DNA of 13,334 nucleotides from DASTBU01 sp035711845 (GCA_035711845.1 DASTBU010000188.1:1-13334), one strand, 5' to 3'; counted from the first letter of the stretch, positions 1 through 7,265 are shown. Notes: generated from the sequence alone by a model not told the origin. Translations and numbers: made by a program.

Positions 1-148
1 ACGGCAGCGTGTCCCGATCGAGCACCGTGACCCGGTCGAAGTGCGCGGAAAGGACGCGCGCCGCGAGCAGGCCGCTGATGCTCCCGCCGATGACGATGGC
101 GTGCTGGCCGCAAAATCTTCCCGGCGGTGGGCTGACCCGTACCTGCAT
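1..148 (-). CDS. FAD-dependent oxidoreductase/monooxygenase, N-terminal fragment
   Basis: Only the first 49 codons lie in the window; the gene runs off the left edge. Reading leftward from ATG at 146-148, a short lead is followed by an FAD-binding Rossmann element. It consists of a hydrophobic strand, a Gly-Gly-Ser-x-x-Gly turn at residues 21-26, a helix (LLAARVLSAHF), then a strand ending in the acidic residue Asp44 (VTVLDRD) that would hold the ribose of FAD. This is the dinucleotide-binding start of flavin monooxygenases of the PHBH/geranylgeranyl-reductase type, which hydroxylate or reduce small molecules. The substrate cannot be judged from the fragment. An AGGAGG Shine-Dalgarno at 153-158 (minus strand) supports the start, although its 4-nt spacing is short. 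It lies downstream of the propeller gene on the same strand with a 113-bp gap, so co-transcription is possible but unproven. Confidence 0.8.
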   Translation of the reverse strand, partial: MQVRVSPPPGRFCGQHAIVIGGSISGLLAARVLSAHFDRVTVLDRDTLP

Positions 149-160
149 GACGCCTCCTCG

Positions 161-186
161 GCCGCCAGGAAATCAGGCCTGGCGGC
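161..186 (-). terminator. 9-bp perfect hairpin between propeller gene and oxidoreductase
   Basis: GCCGCCAGG (161-169) pairs perfectly with CCTGGCGGC (178-186) around an 8-nt loop. It lies 76 bp downstream of the propeller stop codon and just upstream of the oxidoreductase Shine-Dalgarno. There is no T-tract on either side, so it is a weak terminator candidate. It could equally be a 5'-UTR structure of the oxidoreductase transcript. The rest of the 149-261 gap shows no convincing promoter. Confidence 0.35.
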
Positions 187-261
187 ACGGGGACACATTA
201 GGGCGCCCGCTGGATCAAGTCATGAGCAACGGGTGAGGGAAACGGCAACAAACCGTAAGGA

Positions 262-1293
262 TCACTCCACCCAGTCGGCGACGAACACGTTGGTCTCCCC
301 TTCCGTCCTGGCCTGACGGTTCGAGGCAAACACGAGCCGCTTGCCGTCGGGCGAAAACATCGGGAAACCGTCGAACGTCCCGTTGAAGGTGACCTGTTCG
401 AGCCCGGTGCCGTCGAGGTTGACGAGGTAGAGGTCGAAGTTGCGCCCCTTTGGGTCGTGGATGTTCGAGGCGAAGATCAGCCGCTTGCCGTCGGGATGCC
501 AGGAGGGAGCGAAGTTCGCGCCGCCGAGCCGGGTGACCTGGCGCAGGTTCCCCCCGTCGCGGTCCATGACGAACAGCTCAAGCTCGGTCGGACGCCAGAG
601 CCCCTCCTTCAGGAGCGCCCGGTAGTCGTCCAGCTCCGGCCCCGCCTCGAGCGTGCGCCCCCGGAACGCGATGCGCTGCCCGTCCCAGGAGAAAAACGGC
701 CCGCCATCGGGGCCGACTCGATTGGTCAGCCGCCGGACGTCGGACCCATCCGCCTTCATCGTGTAGATCTCCATGTCGCCGTCGCGCACGCTCGTGAAGA
801 CGATCAGCCCATCGGGCGCGATCGTGGCCTCGGCGTCGTAACCGGGAGAGCTGGTCAGCCGCCGCAGATTCGATCCATCCGCATTCGCGCGGTAGATCTC
901 ATACCCGTCGTAGATGGGCCAGACGTACCCACGCGCGAAGCTGGGCCGCGGCGGACACTCCCTGGACGATTCATGAGTCGATGCGAACAGAATCTCCCGG
1001 CCGTCGGAGTAGAAGTACCCACACGTCGTCCGGCCGGTACCCGTGCTCACGCGGCGGACCTCGCTGCCATCCACCTTCATGGTGAAGATCTGATCGCATG
1101 GATGACCGCCGCGCGTGGACTGGTAGATCAGATGCGACCCGTCGGATTGGAAATACGCCTCGGCGTTTTCGCCGCCAAAGGTGAGCTGCCGGATGTTCGC
1201 GAGATGACGTTCGGTCGCGGGCGTCCGAGGCGCCTGCGCGGACAGGACGACGGCGATGGCGAACACAAGGACGAGAGGGGGGAGGGGGGGCAT
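262..1293 (-). CDS. Secreted PD40/TolB-like beta-propeller protein
   Basis: 343 residues. A hydrophobic N-terminus (residues 4-20, ending near SAQAP) looks like a Sec signal peptide. The rest is six copies of the PD40 (WD40-like) repeat, starting near residues 34, 79, 143, 187, 250 and 298. Each follows the pattern (I/L/V)RxLT-turn-x-P/S-DGxx(I/L)xFxSxR, and four carry the linker xxxxDGSxxRR that precedes the next blade. This predicts a six-bladed propeller like the C-terminal domain of TolB, but the TolB N-terminal domain is absent. Such proteins are abundant in Acidobacteriota, exported, and probably act in binding; no catalytic domain is visible. The start is uncertain: ATG at 1291-1293 has no purine-rich ribosome site and sits in C-rich tracts (G-runs on the plus strand) prone to slippage or sequencing error. 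The gene's upstream side abuts the heptad array at 1308-1447. Confidence 0.88.
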   Translation of the reverse strand: MPPLPPLVLVFAIAVVLSAQAPRTPATERHLANIRQLTFGGENAEAYFQSDGSHLIYQSTRGGHPCDQIFTMKVDGSEVRRVSTGTGRTTCGYFYSDGREILFASTHESSRECPPRPSFARGYVWPIYDGYEIYRANADGSNLRRLTSSPGYDAEATIAPDGLIVFTSVRDGDMEIYTMKADGSDVRRLTNRVGPDGGPFFSWDGQRIAFRGRTLEAGPELDDYRALLKEGLWRPTELELFVMDRDGGNLRQVTRLGGANFAPSWHPDGKRLIFASNIHDPKGRNFDLYLVNLDGTGLEQVTFNGTFDGFPMFSPDGKRLVFASNRQARTEGETNVFVADWVE

Positions 1294-1307
1294 GGGGAGA
1301 TTAAATC

Positions 1308-1447
1308 ACGTGCGACGTGCTGCGTGCTATGTGCTACGTGCCACTTGTCACGTGCGATGTGCTACGTGCTACTTGTCACGTGCGACGTGCCACGTGCGAC
1401 GTGCGTCGTGGGACGGCGGATGTCGGATGGCGGACGGCGACAGCGAC
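1308..1447. repeat. Degenerate heptanucleotide tandem array (about 20 units)
   Basis: Cutting the sequence every 7 bases from 1308 gives units such as ACGTGCG, ACGTGCT, GCGTGCT, ATGTGCT, ACGTGCC and ACTTGTC. From 1413 the array passes in the same register into a second type: ACGGCGG, ATGTCGG, ATGGCGG, ACGGCGA, CAGCGAC. About 20 units stay in phase with no indel visible. The ACTTGTC-ACGTGCG pair occurs twice, so some blocks look copied as multi-unit segments. The array lies between two minus-strand genes, upstream of the propeller gene and downstream of the basic-protein gene. Heptameric tandem repeats of this general kind (STRRs) are known in heterocystous cyanobacteria; their function is unclear. 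Confidence 0.8.
1424..1446 (+). repeat. Left arm of perfect 23-bp inverted repeat flanking the basic-protein gene
   Basis: These 23 bases, starting CGGATGGCGGACGG, are the exact reverse complement of 1989-2011, and the match ends on both sides. The arm overlaps the last units of the left heptad array. The two arms enclose the whole 1502-1933 gene and part of its upstream region (542 bp between the arms). Confidence 0.85.
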
Positions 1448-1471
1448 AGGCACCTTCTGCGAGGTGCCTGT
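1446..1471 (-). terminator. 10-bp perfect hairpin downstream of the basic-protein gene
   Basis: ACAGGCACCT (1446-1455) pairs perfectly with AGGTGCCTGT (1462-1471) around a 6-nt loop. It lies 30 bp beyond the stop codon of the leftward gene ending at 1502. There is no T-run after it, so it would be a terminator without a U-tract, or a transcript-end stabiliser. It touches the left arm of the 23-bp inverted repeat. Confidence 0.5.
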
Positions 1472-1501
1472 GCTGGCGTGCACGAGAGTTCGGGGCTCAG
1501 C

Positions 1502-1933
1502 TCAGCGGCGCTTGCGGCTCGAGGCGCTGGAACGCTTGCGCGGGGCGGCGCGGGTGGTCTTCTTGCGACCGCCGGCGGACCGGCGCGAGGCGGTGCGTTT
1601 GCGCGCGGCGCTGGAACGGCTCGCTGCCCTCTTGCGGGCGCCACTGGAAGCTTTTCGGGCGCCCTTTCTCGACCGTGACGAGCTGCTCGCCTTGCGCGAT
1701 GTTTTACGGCGACGGGATGCCGCGCCGCCCTTCCGGGCAGCCGCTGTTGGTCGGCTGGCGGACTTGCGCGCGGCGCCGCCCTCGCGTCCACCGGACCGCT
1801 TCTGCGCGGATTCCGCCGTTCCCATGTCCGCTCCCTCGCCCTCGAGCATCGCGTCCTCACCCGTGCCCGCGAGGCCGAGGTCGGGATCTATCGGGTACTC
1901 ACCGCGCTCTTCAGTCCTGTTGTCTGGTGCCAT
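1502..1933 (-). CDS. Small protein with histone-H1-like basic tail
   Basis: 143 residues from the chosen ATG at 1931-1933, which has a strong AGGAGGT Shine-Dalgarno at 1941-1947 with 7-nt spacing. An upstream in-frame ATG (2006-2008) would add 25 residues but runs through heptad repeat and lacks such a site. The first 40 or so residues are acidic and Gly-rich (GEYPIDPDLGLAGTGEDAM). From about residue 45 to the end it is almost only Lys, Arg, Ser, Ala and Gly, with loose repeats of the type S-x-A-R-K-R-x-A-S. This is the composition of histone H1/AlgP-like C-terminal tails that bind DNA or RNA non-specifically. No folded domain is visible. A nucleoid-associated or nucleic-acid-compacting role is inferred from composition only; another polyanion partner is possible. 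It is divergent from the sulfatase/TPR gene with a 132-bp shared upstream region. Low-complexity GC-rich sequence makes length variation likely. Confidence 0.72.
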   Translation of the reverse strand: MAPDNRTEERGEYPIDPDLGLAGTGEDAMLEGEGADMGTAESAQKRSGGREGGAARKSASRPTAAARKGGAASRRRKTSRKASSSSRSRKGARKASSGARKRAASRSSAARKRTASRRSAGGRKKTTRAAPRKRSSASSRKRR

Positions 1934-1988
1934 TGAATGCACCTCCTCGGAGTGGTCGCCTCGCAACATTCGTGCCTCACTGGCGACT

Positions 1989-2011
1989 TCGCTGTCGCCG
2001 TCCGCCATCCG
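1989..2011 (-). repeat. Right arm of perfect 23-bp inverted repeat
   Basis: Exact reverse complement of 1424-1446 over 23 bases. It lies in the divergent intergenic region between the basic-protein gene and the sulfatase/TPR gene and runs directly into further 7-bp-periodic sequence. Confidence 0.85.
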
Positions 2012-2054
2012 TTTGGCCGCTCCCCCGTCCGGCTTCCGCTCTCCCCCGTCCGCT
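1999..2054. repeat. Second heptad-periodic stretch with a 21-bp internal repeat
   Basis: In 7-base steps from 1999 the units are CGTCCGC, CATCCGT, TTGGCCG, CTCCCCC, GTCCGGC, TTCCGCT, CTCCCCC, GTCCGCT. CTCCCCC-GTCCG recurs at 2020 and 2041, an offset of 21 bases (three heptads). In reverse complement the units resemble the ACGGCGG/ATGGCGG half of the left array. It lies immediately upstream of the sulfatase/TPR gene. Confidence 0.6.
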
Positions 2055-2059
2055 ATAGT
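2054..2059 (+). promoter_or_regulatory. Candidate -10 element for a leaderless sulfatase/TPR transcript
   Basis: TATAGT lies 6 bases before the GTG start at 2066, and a stop codon (TGA, 2060-2062) directly precedes the gene in frame, so the start cannot move upstream. There is no Shine-Dalgarno. A -10 box at this distance would put transcription initiation on or next to the GTG, as in leaderless mRNAs. The CTATAG core (2053-2058) is palindromic and could also read as a -10 towards the basic-protein gene. No good -35 is visible for either direction. Confidence 0.35.
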
Positions 2060-2065
2060 TGACTC

Positions 2066-3913
2066 GTGAGGCTCGTCCCCGCATCGATCGCCGCCTTGGC
2101 GGCCGCCTGCACGCTTGCGGCAAGCTGCAGCCGGTATTCGGGCACGCCTGCCGTTCGCGCCGATATCGCAAGGAATCTGCTGATCGTCACGATCGACACC
2201 CTGCGGGCGGATCGTGTCGGCGCATATGGATATGCGCGCGCGCGAACACCAACCCTGGATGGGATCGCGGCGCGCGGCGTCCGCTTCGATCGCGCGTTCG
2301 CGACGGCGCCGATCACGCTGACCTCACACGCCTCGCTGATGACGGGCCGCTATCCGCCGGGCCATGGCGGACGGCACAACGGCATCGGGGTGAACGAAGT
2401 TCCGACACTCGCCGGCAGGCTCGAGGCGGCGGGCTTTGCGACCGGAGCGTTCGTGGGAGCGTTTCCGCTCGACCACCGGTTCGGACTGGACAAGGGCTTC
2501 CAGGCGTACGGCGATCGGATGCCGCGAGGCCCTGAGGGCAGACCTGCGAACGAACGCACCGGCCGCGAGGTCGTGGACGAGGCCCTGGCCTGGCTGGCGG
2601 AGCATCGCGCGCAGCGCTTCTTCCTGTGGGTGCATCTTTTCGAGCCGCATGCGCCCTACGGCGATCCGGGCGACAAGCGACCCGTGGAGGCGCGCTACGA
2701 CGACGAGGTCGCCGAGGCAGACAGGCAGGTGGGGCGGCTGGTGGGCTCCCTGGGGGCCGATGCCGCATCGACGCTGACCGTCGTCGCCTCGGATCACGGC
2801 GAGGCGTTTGGCGAACACGGCGAAATCGGACACAGCATCTTCGTTTACGACACGACGCTGCGAGTGCCGCTGATCCTTGCCGGCCCTTCCATCGAGGCGG
2901 GCACGGTGGGCGCAGACGTGTCGCTGGCGGATGTCGCGCCCACGGTTGCGACCCTCCTCGGGGTGGGAACGTTCGATGCCGACGGACTGGATCTCGGCGC
3001 TGTCCTCCGCGGTTCGACGCCCGCACCGCGCGAGCTGTACGCCGAGTCGTTCGCGCCGCTGCTCGATTTCGGCTGGAGCGCCCTGCGGTCGGTCCGCGCC
3101 GATGGGCTGAAGTACATCGCGGCCCCCAGCCCGGAGCTCTACGACACGAGGACGGACCCCGCCGAGTCGAAAAACCTCGTCACCGAATCGGCCCAGCGAA
3201 CAGCCTCGTTCGTCGCCCGTGTCGACGGGATCTCCTCCGCGGAGCTGGAGCCGTCGGTTGCGGTCGATTCGGAGGCTGCCGGCCGGCTTCAGGCGCTCGG
3301 ATATACGTCGGGCCGACCTCAGAATGCGTCCCCACGCGCGGATCCGAAGGATCGGCGCGATCTGGTCGCCCGCCTGGCACAGGTCACCTCCGGTGAACTG
3401 AGCGGGCCCGCTCTCGAGTCAACGCTCCGACGGATCCTCGAGATCGACCCCCAGAACCCGCAGGCGCACCTCCGGCTCGGTTACGTGCTGGCGGATTCGA
3501 ATCGCTGCGCCGAGGCCGAGCCGCACTTCCGCTCCGCGATCGCGGCCCGCACGCCGACGGCGGATGCGCACCTGGGCCTTGCCGGCTGTCTCGCTGGCGC
3601 CCGGAAGTTCGACAAGGCGGCAGATGCGCTTCGCGACGGCCTGGCCCTCGAGCCGGACAACCCGGTGGTCGTCGCCAATCAGGGGGTCGTGCTCTCCGAC
3701 GCCGGCAAACCGCTCTCGGCAATCCCCCTTCTGCAGCGCGCCCTGGCGCTGGACCCGGACTTCCACCAGGCACGCTTCAACCTGGCTCTGGCCTTTGCCC
3801 GAACGGGCCAAGCTGCCAGCGCCGCGGCGGAGGCGCAGGAGCTTCTCCGGCGTCTGCCGCCGGACGCGCCGCAACGGTCCGAGGTCCGGCGGCTTCTGGC
3901 AGCCGTCCAATAG
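2066..3913 (+). CDS. Exported sulfatase-superfamily protein with C-terminal TPR repeats
   Basis: 615 residues from GTG. The N-terminus is hydrophobic and ends at Cys21 (LAASCS), suggesting a signal peptide or a weak lipobox. Residues about 36-375 form an alkaline-phosphatase/sulfatase fold: IDTLRADRVGAYG with metal-ligand Asp44 and Asp49, the nucleophile segment TLTSHASLMTGRYP (84-97), SDHGEAFGEHGEIGH (242-256) with the Asp-His metal ligands, and the closing motif ELYDTRTDPAESKNL. At the nucleophile, where formylglycine sulfatases have C/S-x-P-x-R, this protein has Thr84-Leu-Thr-Ser-His. It therefore lacks the residue needed for formylglycine and may be a phosphodiesterase or transferase rather than a sulfatase. 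Residues about 432-610 hold four clear TPR units (near 464, 498, 532, 566), a protein-interaction surface. Sulfatase-TPR fusions are common in Acidobacteriota. The substrate is unknown. It stands alone, divergent from the basic-protein gene, and a 246-bp gap follows. Confidence 0.85.
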   Translation: MRLVPASIAALAAACTLAASCSRYSGTPAVRADIARNLLIVTIDTLRADRVGAYGYARARTPTLDGIAARGVRFDRAFATAPITLTSHASLMTGRYPPGHGGRHNGIGVNEVPTLAGRLEAAGFATGAFVGAFPLDHRFGLDKGFQAYGDRMPRGPEGRPANERTGREVVDEALAWLAEHRAQRFFLWVHLFEPHAPYGDPGDKRPVEARYDDEVAEADRQVGRLVGSLGADAASTLTVVASDHGEAFGEHGEIGHSIFVYDTTLRVPLILAGPSIEAGTVGADVSLADVAPTVATLLGVGTFDADGLDLGAVLRGSTPAPRELYAESFAPLLDFGWSALRSVRADGLKYIAAPSPELYDTRTDPAESKNLVTESAQRTASFVARVDGISSAELEPSVAVDSEAAGRLQALGYTSGRPQNASPRADPKDRRDLVARLAQVTSGELSGPALESTLRRILEIDPQNPQAHLRLGYVLADSNRCAEAEPHFRSAIAARTPTADAHLGLAGCLAGARKFDKAADALRDGLALEPDNPVVVANQGVVLSDAGKPLSAIPLLQRALALDPDFHQARFNLALAFARTGQAASAAAEAQELLRRLPPDAPQRSEVRRLLAAVQ

Positions 3914-4017
3914 CCTGCAATTCGGCTGCACTTCCTGGCGGCTCGTCCCACAAATCCAAAATTCCGTTCGGCAATCCACCAAACAATTGGATCACGTGGA
4001 CCGCCTGGCGTCCAAGC

Positions 4018-4082
4018 TTGGCTTGCCTTTCAATTTTGCCTGATATATCAATAGGCCCGTCCGGGCGTTCGTCCCGGGACGG
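4018..4082 (+). promoter_or_regulatory. Candidate promoter and 5'-UTR hairpin before the TonB-dependent receptor
   Basis: The 3914-4159 gap is richer in A/T than the genes. TGATATATC (4041-4049) resembles an extended -10 (TG-n-TATATC). Possible -35 boxes are TTGGCT (4018-4023, 20-bp spacing) and TTGCCT (4023-4028, 15-bp spacing); neither spacing is ideal. Just downstream, CCGTCCGGG (4057-4065) pairs with CCC-G-GGACGG (4073-4082) with one bulged base. A second hairpin, CGGCGC-ACTT-GCGCCG, lies at 4110-4125. If the promoter is real, both hairpins fall in the roughly 100-nt leader of the receptor mRNA. The first could instead end sulfatase transcription, although it has no T-tract. Confidence 0.4.
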
Positions 4083-4159
4083 ATGGACTGAGGCTTGCTC
4101 ATCCGCACGCGGCGCACTTGCGCCGTTCCTCAAATCCTACTGACTGGAGGCCAGAGAGT

Positions 4160-7129
4160 ATGAAGAAGATCATCCTGGCGGTGATCCTCTGCTGGATCGG
4201 GCTGGCGGCCGCGCCGGCCCTGGCACAGCAGACGGCCGGCAACATCACGGGCCGCATCACCGACGATCAGGGAGCCGCCGTCCCTGGCGTGACCGTCACT
4301 GGCCGCAATACCGAGACCGGGTTTACGCGCAGCGACGTCACCGACGCCGAGGGCATCTACCGGCTCAACTCGCTCCCCGTCGGCATCTACGACGTCGACG
4401 CTGAACTGTCCGGGTTCACCCGTTTCGAGACCAAGGGCATCATCGTCAACGTCGGCCAGACGCTCGACGTCCCCATCACGCTGCGGATTGCGAGCGTGCA
4501 GGAGACCATCACCGTTACCGGTGAGTCCCCGCTCATTGCCACCACCCAGTCATCCGTTGGCGGCGTCGTCGATGTCGGCCGCATCGAGAACCTGCCCCTC
4601 AACGGACGGCAATTCGCGAACGCGGCGCTGACCATTCCCGGCGTCGGCCTCGGCTACCATTCGGATCCGACCAAGAGCACGCAGTTCTCGCCGCAGGTTG
4701 CGGGCGGCAACGGCCGCAACGTGAACTACCAGATCGACGGCGGCGACAACAACGACGACACCGTCGGCGGACTGCTTCAGCTCTACCCGCTCGAAGCGAT
4801 CCAGGAGTTCAACTTCGTCACCTCGCGCTACAAGGCCGAATACGGCCGCAGCAACGGCGGCGTGATGAACATCATCACCAAGAGCGGCACGAACGACCTG
4901 CGCGGCAGCTGGTTCACGCTGTTGCGGGACGATGTGATGAACGCCAAGACGGAAAACGAGAAACGCAGCGACTCCGACAAGCAGGATTACCGGCGCTATC
5001 AGTTCGGTGGCTCGGTGGGCGGGCCCATCCTGCAGAACAGGTCGCATTTCTTTGCCGCCTACGAGCGGACCCAGCAGGACACCTTCCAGGTGGTGGACAC
5101 CCTCGGGCTGTTCCCCGCCGACGACGGCGTGTACACGACGCCGTATCGCGAGAACCTCCTGACGGGGAAAGCGACGGCCCAGATGACGCCGAGCCAGTAT
5201 CTGTCGGTCCGGTATGGCCGCAATACGAACTCGCAGCCCTACGGCGCCGACCCGCAGATCCCGCCGAGCGGCTGGGGCAAGAGCGAGAACAAGTTCAACT
5301 CGATCAACGTCAACCACAACTGGGTGCTCGCCGGATCGAAGCTGAACGAGTTCATCTTCCAGTACGCCGACTTCGCCAACTCGATCAGCGCCAACAGCCT
5401 CGACCCGCAGATCTCGTTCCCCAACGGCGTGTCGATCGGCCAGAACACGAACACGCCGCAGCAGACACAGCAGAAGAAGTATCAGTTCCGGAACGACTTC
5501 TCGTGGAACATGTCCGGACTGGGCGGCCTGGGCCACGACTTCAAGGCCGGGGTCAACTTCATCAGGCAACCCCGCCTGTTCATCACGTTCAACACCGGAA
5601 CCGGCGACTTCGCTTACTCTCTGGGCACCAACGACATCAACGGCATCGTCACGAGCGTCTCGCGCAACGGCGGGGCGGCCGAGGCGAACATTCCGAACTG
5701 GCAGCTCGGCCTCTACATCCAGGACGACATGCGCCTGAACGACCGGCTGACCCTTAATCTCGGGTTCCGGTACGACTACGTGGACGGCTGGGCGATTGAC
5801 CAGACGCTCAACCCGAACTTCGGCATCCTGCAGAATGCCGCGCTGGCCGGCCGCTTCGCCGGGCAACGGGCGTTCAGGGACTTCGGGCTCGACACGAAGG
5901 AAGACACGAACAACTGGCAGGGCCGAGCCGGGCTCGCGTGGGACCTGCGCGGCGACGGACGGGATCTCATCCGCGCGGGATACGGCCGCTACTACGACGT
6001 CGGCTACACGAACGCCAACATCCTGTTCGCGGCGATCAACGCGACGGGTATCGGCGCCGGACAGGTGTTCAACGTCAGCAACCCGAACGGCATCGTCCGC
6101 TCCGACGGCCAGCTGTTCCGAGTCGGCGATCCGGTTTCGACCATCGAGAGCCAGAACGAGGCGGGCGGCGCGCTGCCGCTCAACTCTCACATCGCATCGC
6201 CGCGAATCCTCCAGCCGTATTCCGACCAGTACTCGATCGGGTGGTCGCACGAGCTCGACGCGGCGACCGTCGTGGACATCGACTATATCCATACCGACGG
6301 CCGCGATCTGGGCTGGCGTATTCAGCTGAACCAGCGCAATCCGGGCGCCGGCGCGAACGGGCCGCGGCAGTTTGCCGATTTGCCCATCAGCCCGGCGAAC
6401 TTCAACATCGACATCAGCGATGGCAAGAGCCGCTTCAACGGCGTCAACTTCGGCATCCGCCGCCGGATGTCGGCCGGGCTGAGCTTCTCGACCTGGTATT
6501 CGCTGTCGTCGGCGACGTCCACGACCGGCAACGGATCCGACGAGCTGAACGGTCAGAACATCCAGAATCACCTGGATCCGTATGCCGACGTGCAGATCGG
6601 CCCCTCGGGCCGCACCGACGCGCGGCATCGCATCTCGTTGTCGGCCGTGTGGCAGGCGCCCTACGGCTTCACGGTGTCGCCGGTGTTCCGTTATCGCTCG
6701 GCGTTGCCCGTGAACCTCACGCAGGGCGTCGATGTGAACCTGAACGGCGTGAACAACGACATCTCGGACACGGCGTACGCCTTCGACGGCTTCGACGACA
6801 ACGGCTTCGTCAAGGTCAAGGAGATCGGCCCGTGCGAGACGATCAACTGCGGTCGCGGCGCCAGCCAGCACACGTTCAGCCTGCGTGTGTCGAAGGGCTT
6901 CCCCATCTACAAGAGGATGCGCATCGAGGCGATTGGTGAGGTGTTCAATCTCTTCAACGCCAAAAACCCGTCAGGGTTCCTCGGTCGCCGCTTCATCGGC
7001 TCGGTGGACAACCCGCAACCGAATCTGTCGGATGGCGTTCCGCAGTTCCTGAGGCCGACCGAGTTCGCGGGAGACTTCCAGAACCCCGAGCAGCGGGTCG
7101 GCCAGATCGGGTTCAGGTTTACGTTCTGA
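4160..7129 (+). CDS. TonB-dependent receptor with N-terminal carboxypeptidase-regulatory domain (Oar-like)
   Basis: 989 residues. ATG at 4160 is preceded by GGAGG (4146-4150) and starts a clear Sec signal peptide (MKK, hydrophobic core, APALA-QQ at about residue 22). An ATG- or GTG-type start further up would place 14 polar residues before the signal and is unlikely. Residues about 26-110 are an Ig-like carboxypeptidase-regulatory domain (GRITDDQGAAVPGVTV, T-D-A-E-G-I-Y-R-L). Then comes the plug (VQETITVTGESPLI; IENLPLNGRQF; QIDGGDNNDD; EFNFVTSRYKAEYGRSNGG; NIITKSGTNDLRG), followed by a large Asn/Asp/Tyr-rich beta-barrel ending in RVGQIGFRFTF with the terminal Phe expected by the BAM complex. 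It would import or bind large ligands at the outer membrane, energised by TonB/ExbBD, which are not in the window. This receptor type is greatly expanded in Acidobacteriota. The ligand is unknown. The prolyl oligopeptidase downstream hints at peptides, but a terminator separates the two genes. Confidence 0.93.
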   Translation: MKKIILAVILCWIGLAAAPALAQQTAGNITGRITDDQGAAVPGVTVTGRNTETGFTRSDVTDAEGIYRLNSLPVGIYDVDAELSGFTRFETKGIIVNVGQTLDVPITLRIASVQETITVTGESPLIATTQSSVGGVVDVGRIENLPLNGRQFANAALTIPGVGLGYHSDPTKSTQFSPQVAGGNGRNVNYQIDGGDNNDDTVGGLLQLYPLEAIQEFNFVTSRYKAEYGRSNGGVMNIITKSGTNDLRGSWFTLLRDDVMNAKTENEKRSDSDKQDYRRYQFGGSVGGPILQNRSHFFAAYERTQQDTFQVVDTLGLFPADDGVYTTPYRENLLTGKATAQMTPSQYLSVRYGRNTNSQPYGADPQIPPSGWGKSENKFNSINVNHNWVLAGSKLNEFIFQYADFANSISANSLDPQISFPNGVSIGQNTNTPQQTQQKKYQFRNDFSWNMSGLGGLGHDFKAGVNFIRQPRLFITFNTGTGDFAYSLGTNDINGIVTSVSRNGGAAEANIPNWQLGLYIQDDMRLNDRLTLNLGFRYDYVDGWAIDQTLNPNFGILQNAALAGRFAGQRAFRDFGLDTKEDTNNWQGRAGLAWDLRGDGRDLIRAGYGRYYDVGYTNANILFAAINATGIGAGQVFNVSNPNGIVRSDGQLFRVGDPVSTIESQNEAGGALPLNSHIASPRILQPYSDQYSIGWSHELDAATVVDIDYIHTDGRDLGWRIQLNQRNPGAGANGPRQFADLPISPANFNIDISDGKSRFNGVNFGIRRRMSAGLSFSTWYSLSSATSTTGNGSDELNGQNIQNHLDPYADVQIGPSGRTDARHRISLSAVWQAPYGFTVSPVFRYRSALPVNLTQGVDVNLNGVNNDISDTAYAFDGFDDNGFVKVKEIGPCETINCGRGASQHTFSLRVSKGFPIYKRMRIEAIGEVFNLFNAKNPSGFLGRRFIGSVDNPQPNLSDGVPQFLRPTEFAGDFQNPEQRVGQIGFRFTF

Positions 7130-7156
7130 GCAGCTGTCAGCTTGTCAGTTCTTTGG

Positions 7157-7183
7157 GGGGCGCTTTCGAGCGCCCCTTTTTTT
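7157..7183 (+). terminator. Intrinsic terminator after the TonB-dependent receptor
   Basis: GGGGCGCT (7157-7164) and AGCGCCCC (7169-7176) form a perfect 8-bp stem closed by a TTCG tetraloop, followed by seven T residues (7177-7183). It lies 28 bp past the receptor stop codon. This is the best-formed Rho-independent terminator in the window and separates receptor and peptidase transcription. Confidence 0.93.
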
Positions 7184-7265
7184 GGCTTCGAGCGGCGTCG
7201 CCCCTCGAATGAAAAAGGCCCGCGTGACGCTTCCATTTTCCGAGCGCGTTGGGCGTCGTGTTGGG

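Noticed and set aside
1308..1412. Possible CRISPR array
   Set aside because: The period is 7 bases with no spacers and no cas genes nearby; it is a tandem heptad array.
457..2058. Long plus-strand open frame of 533 codons
   Set aside because: It is antisense to the PD40 propeller and basic-protein genes and crosses the heptad array. It has no family motifs, and GC-rich codon usage leaves the opposite strand open.
4550..6871. Long minus-strand open frame of 773 codons
   Set aside because: Shadow of the TonB-dependent receptor; rich in Val, Arg, Ala and Asp with no motif and no ribosome site.
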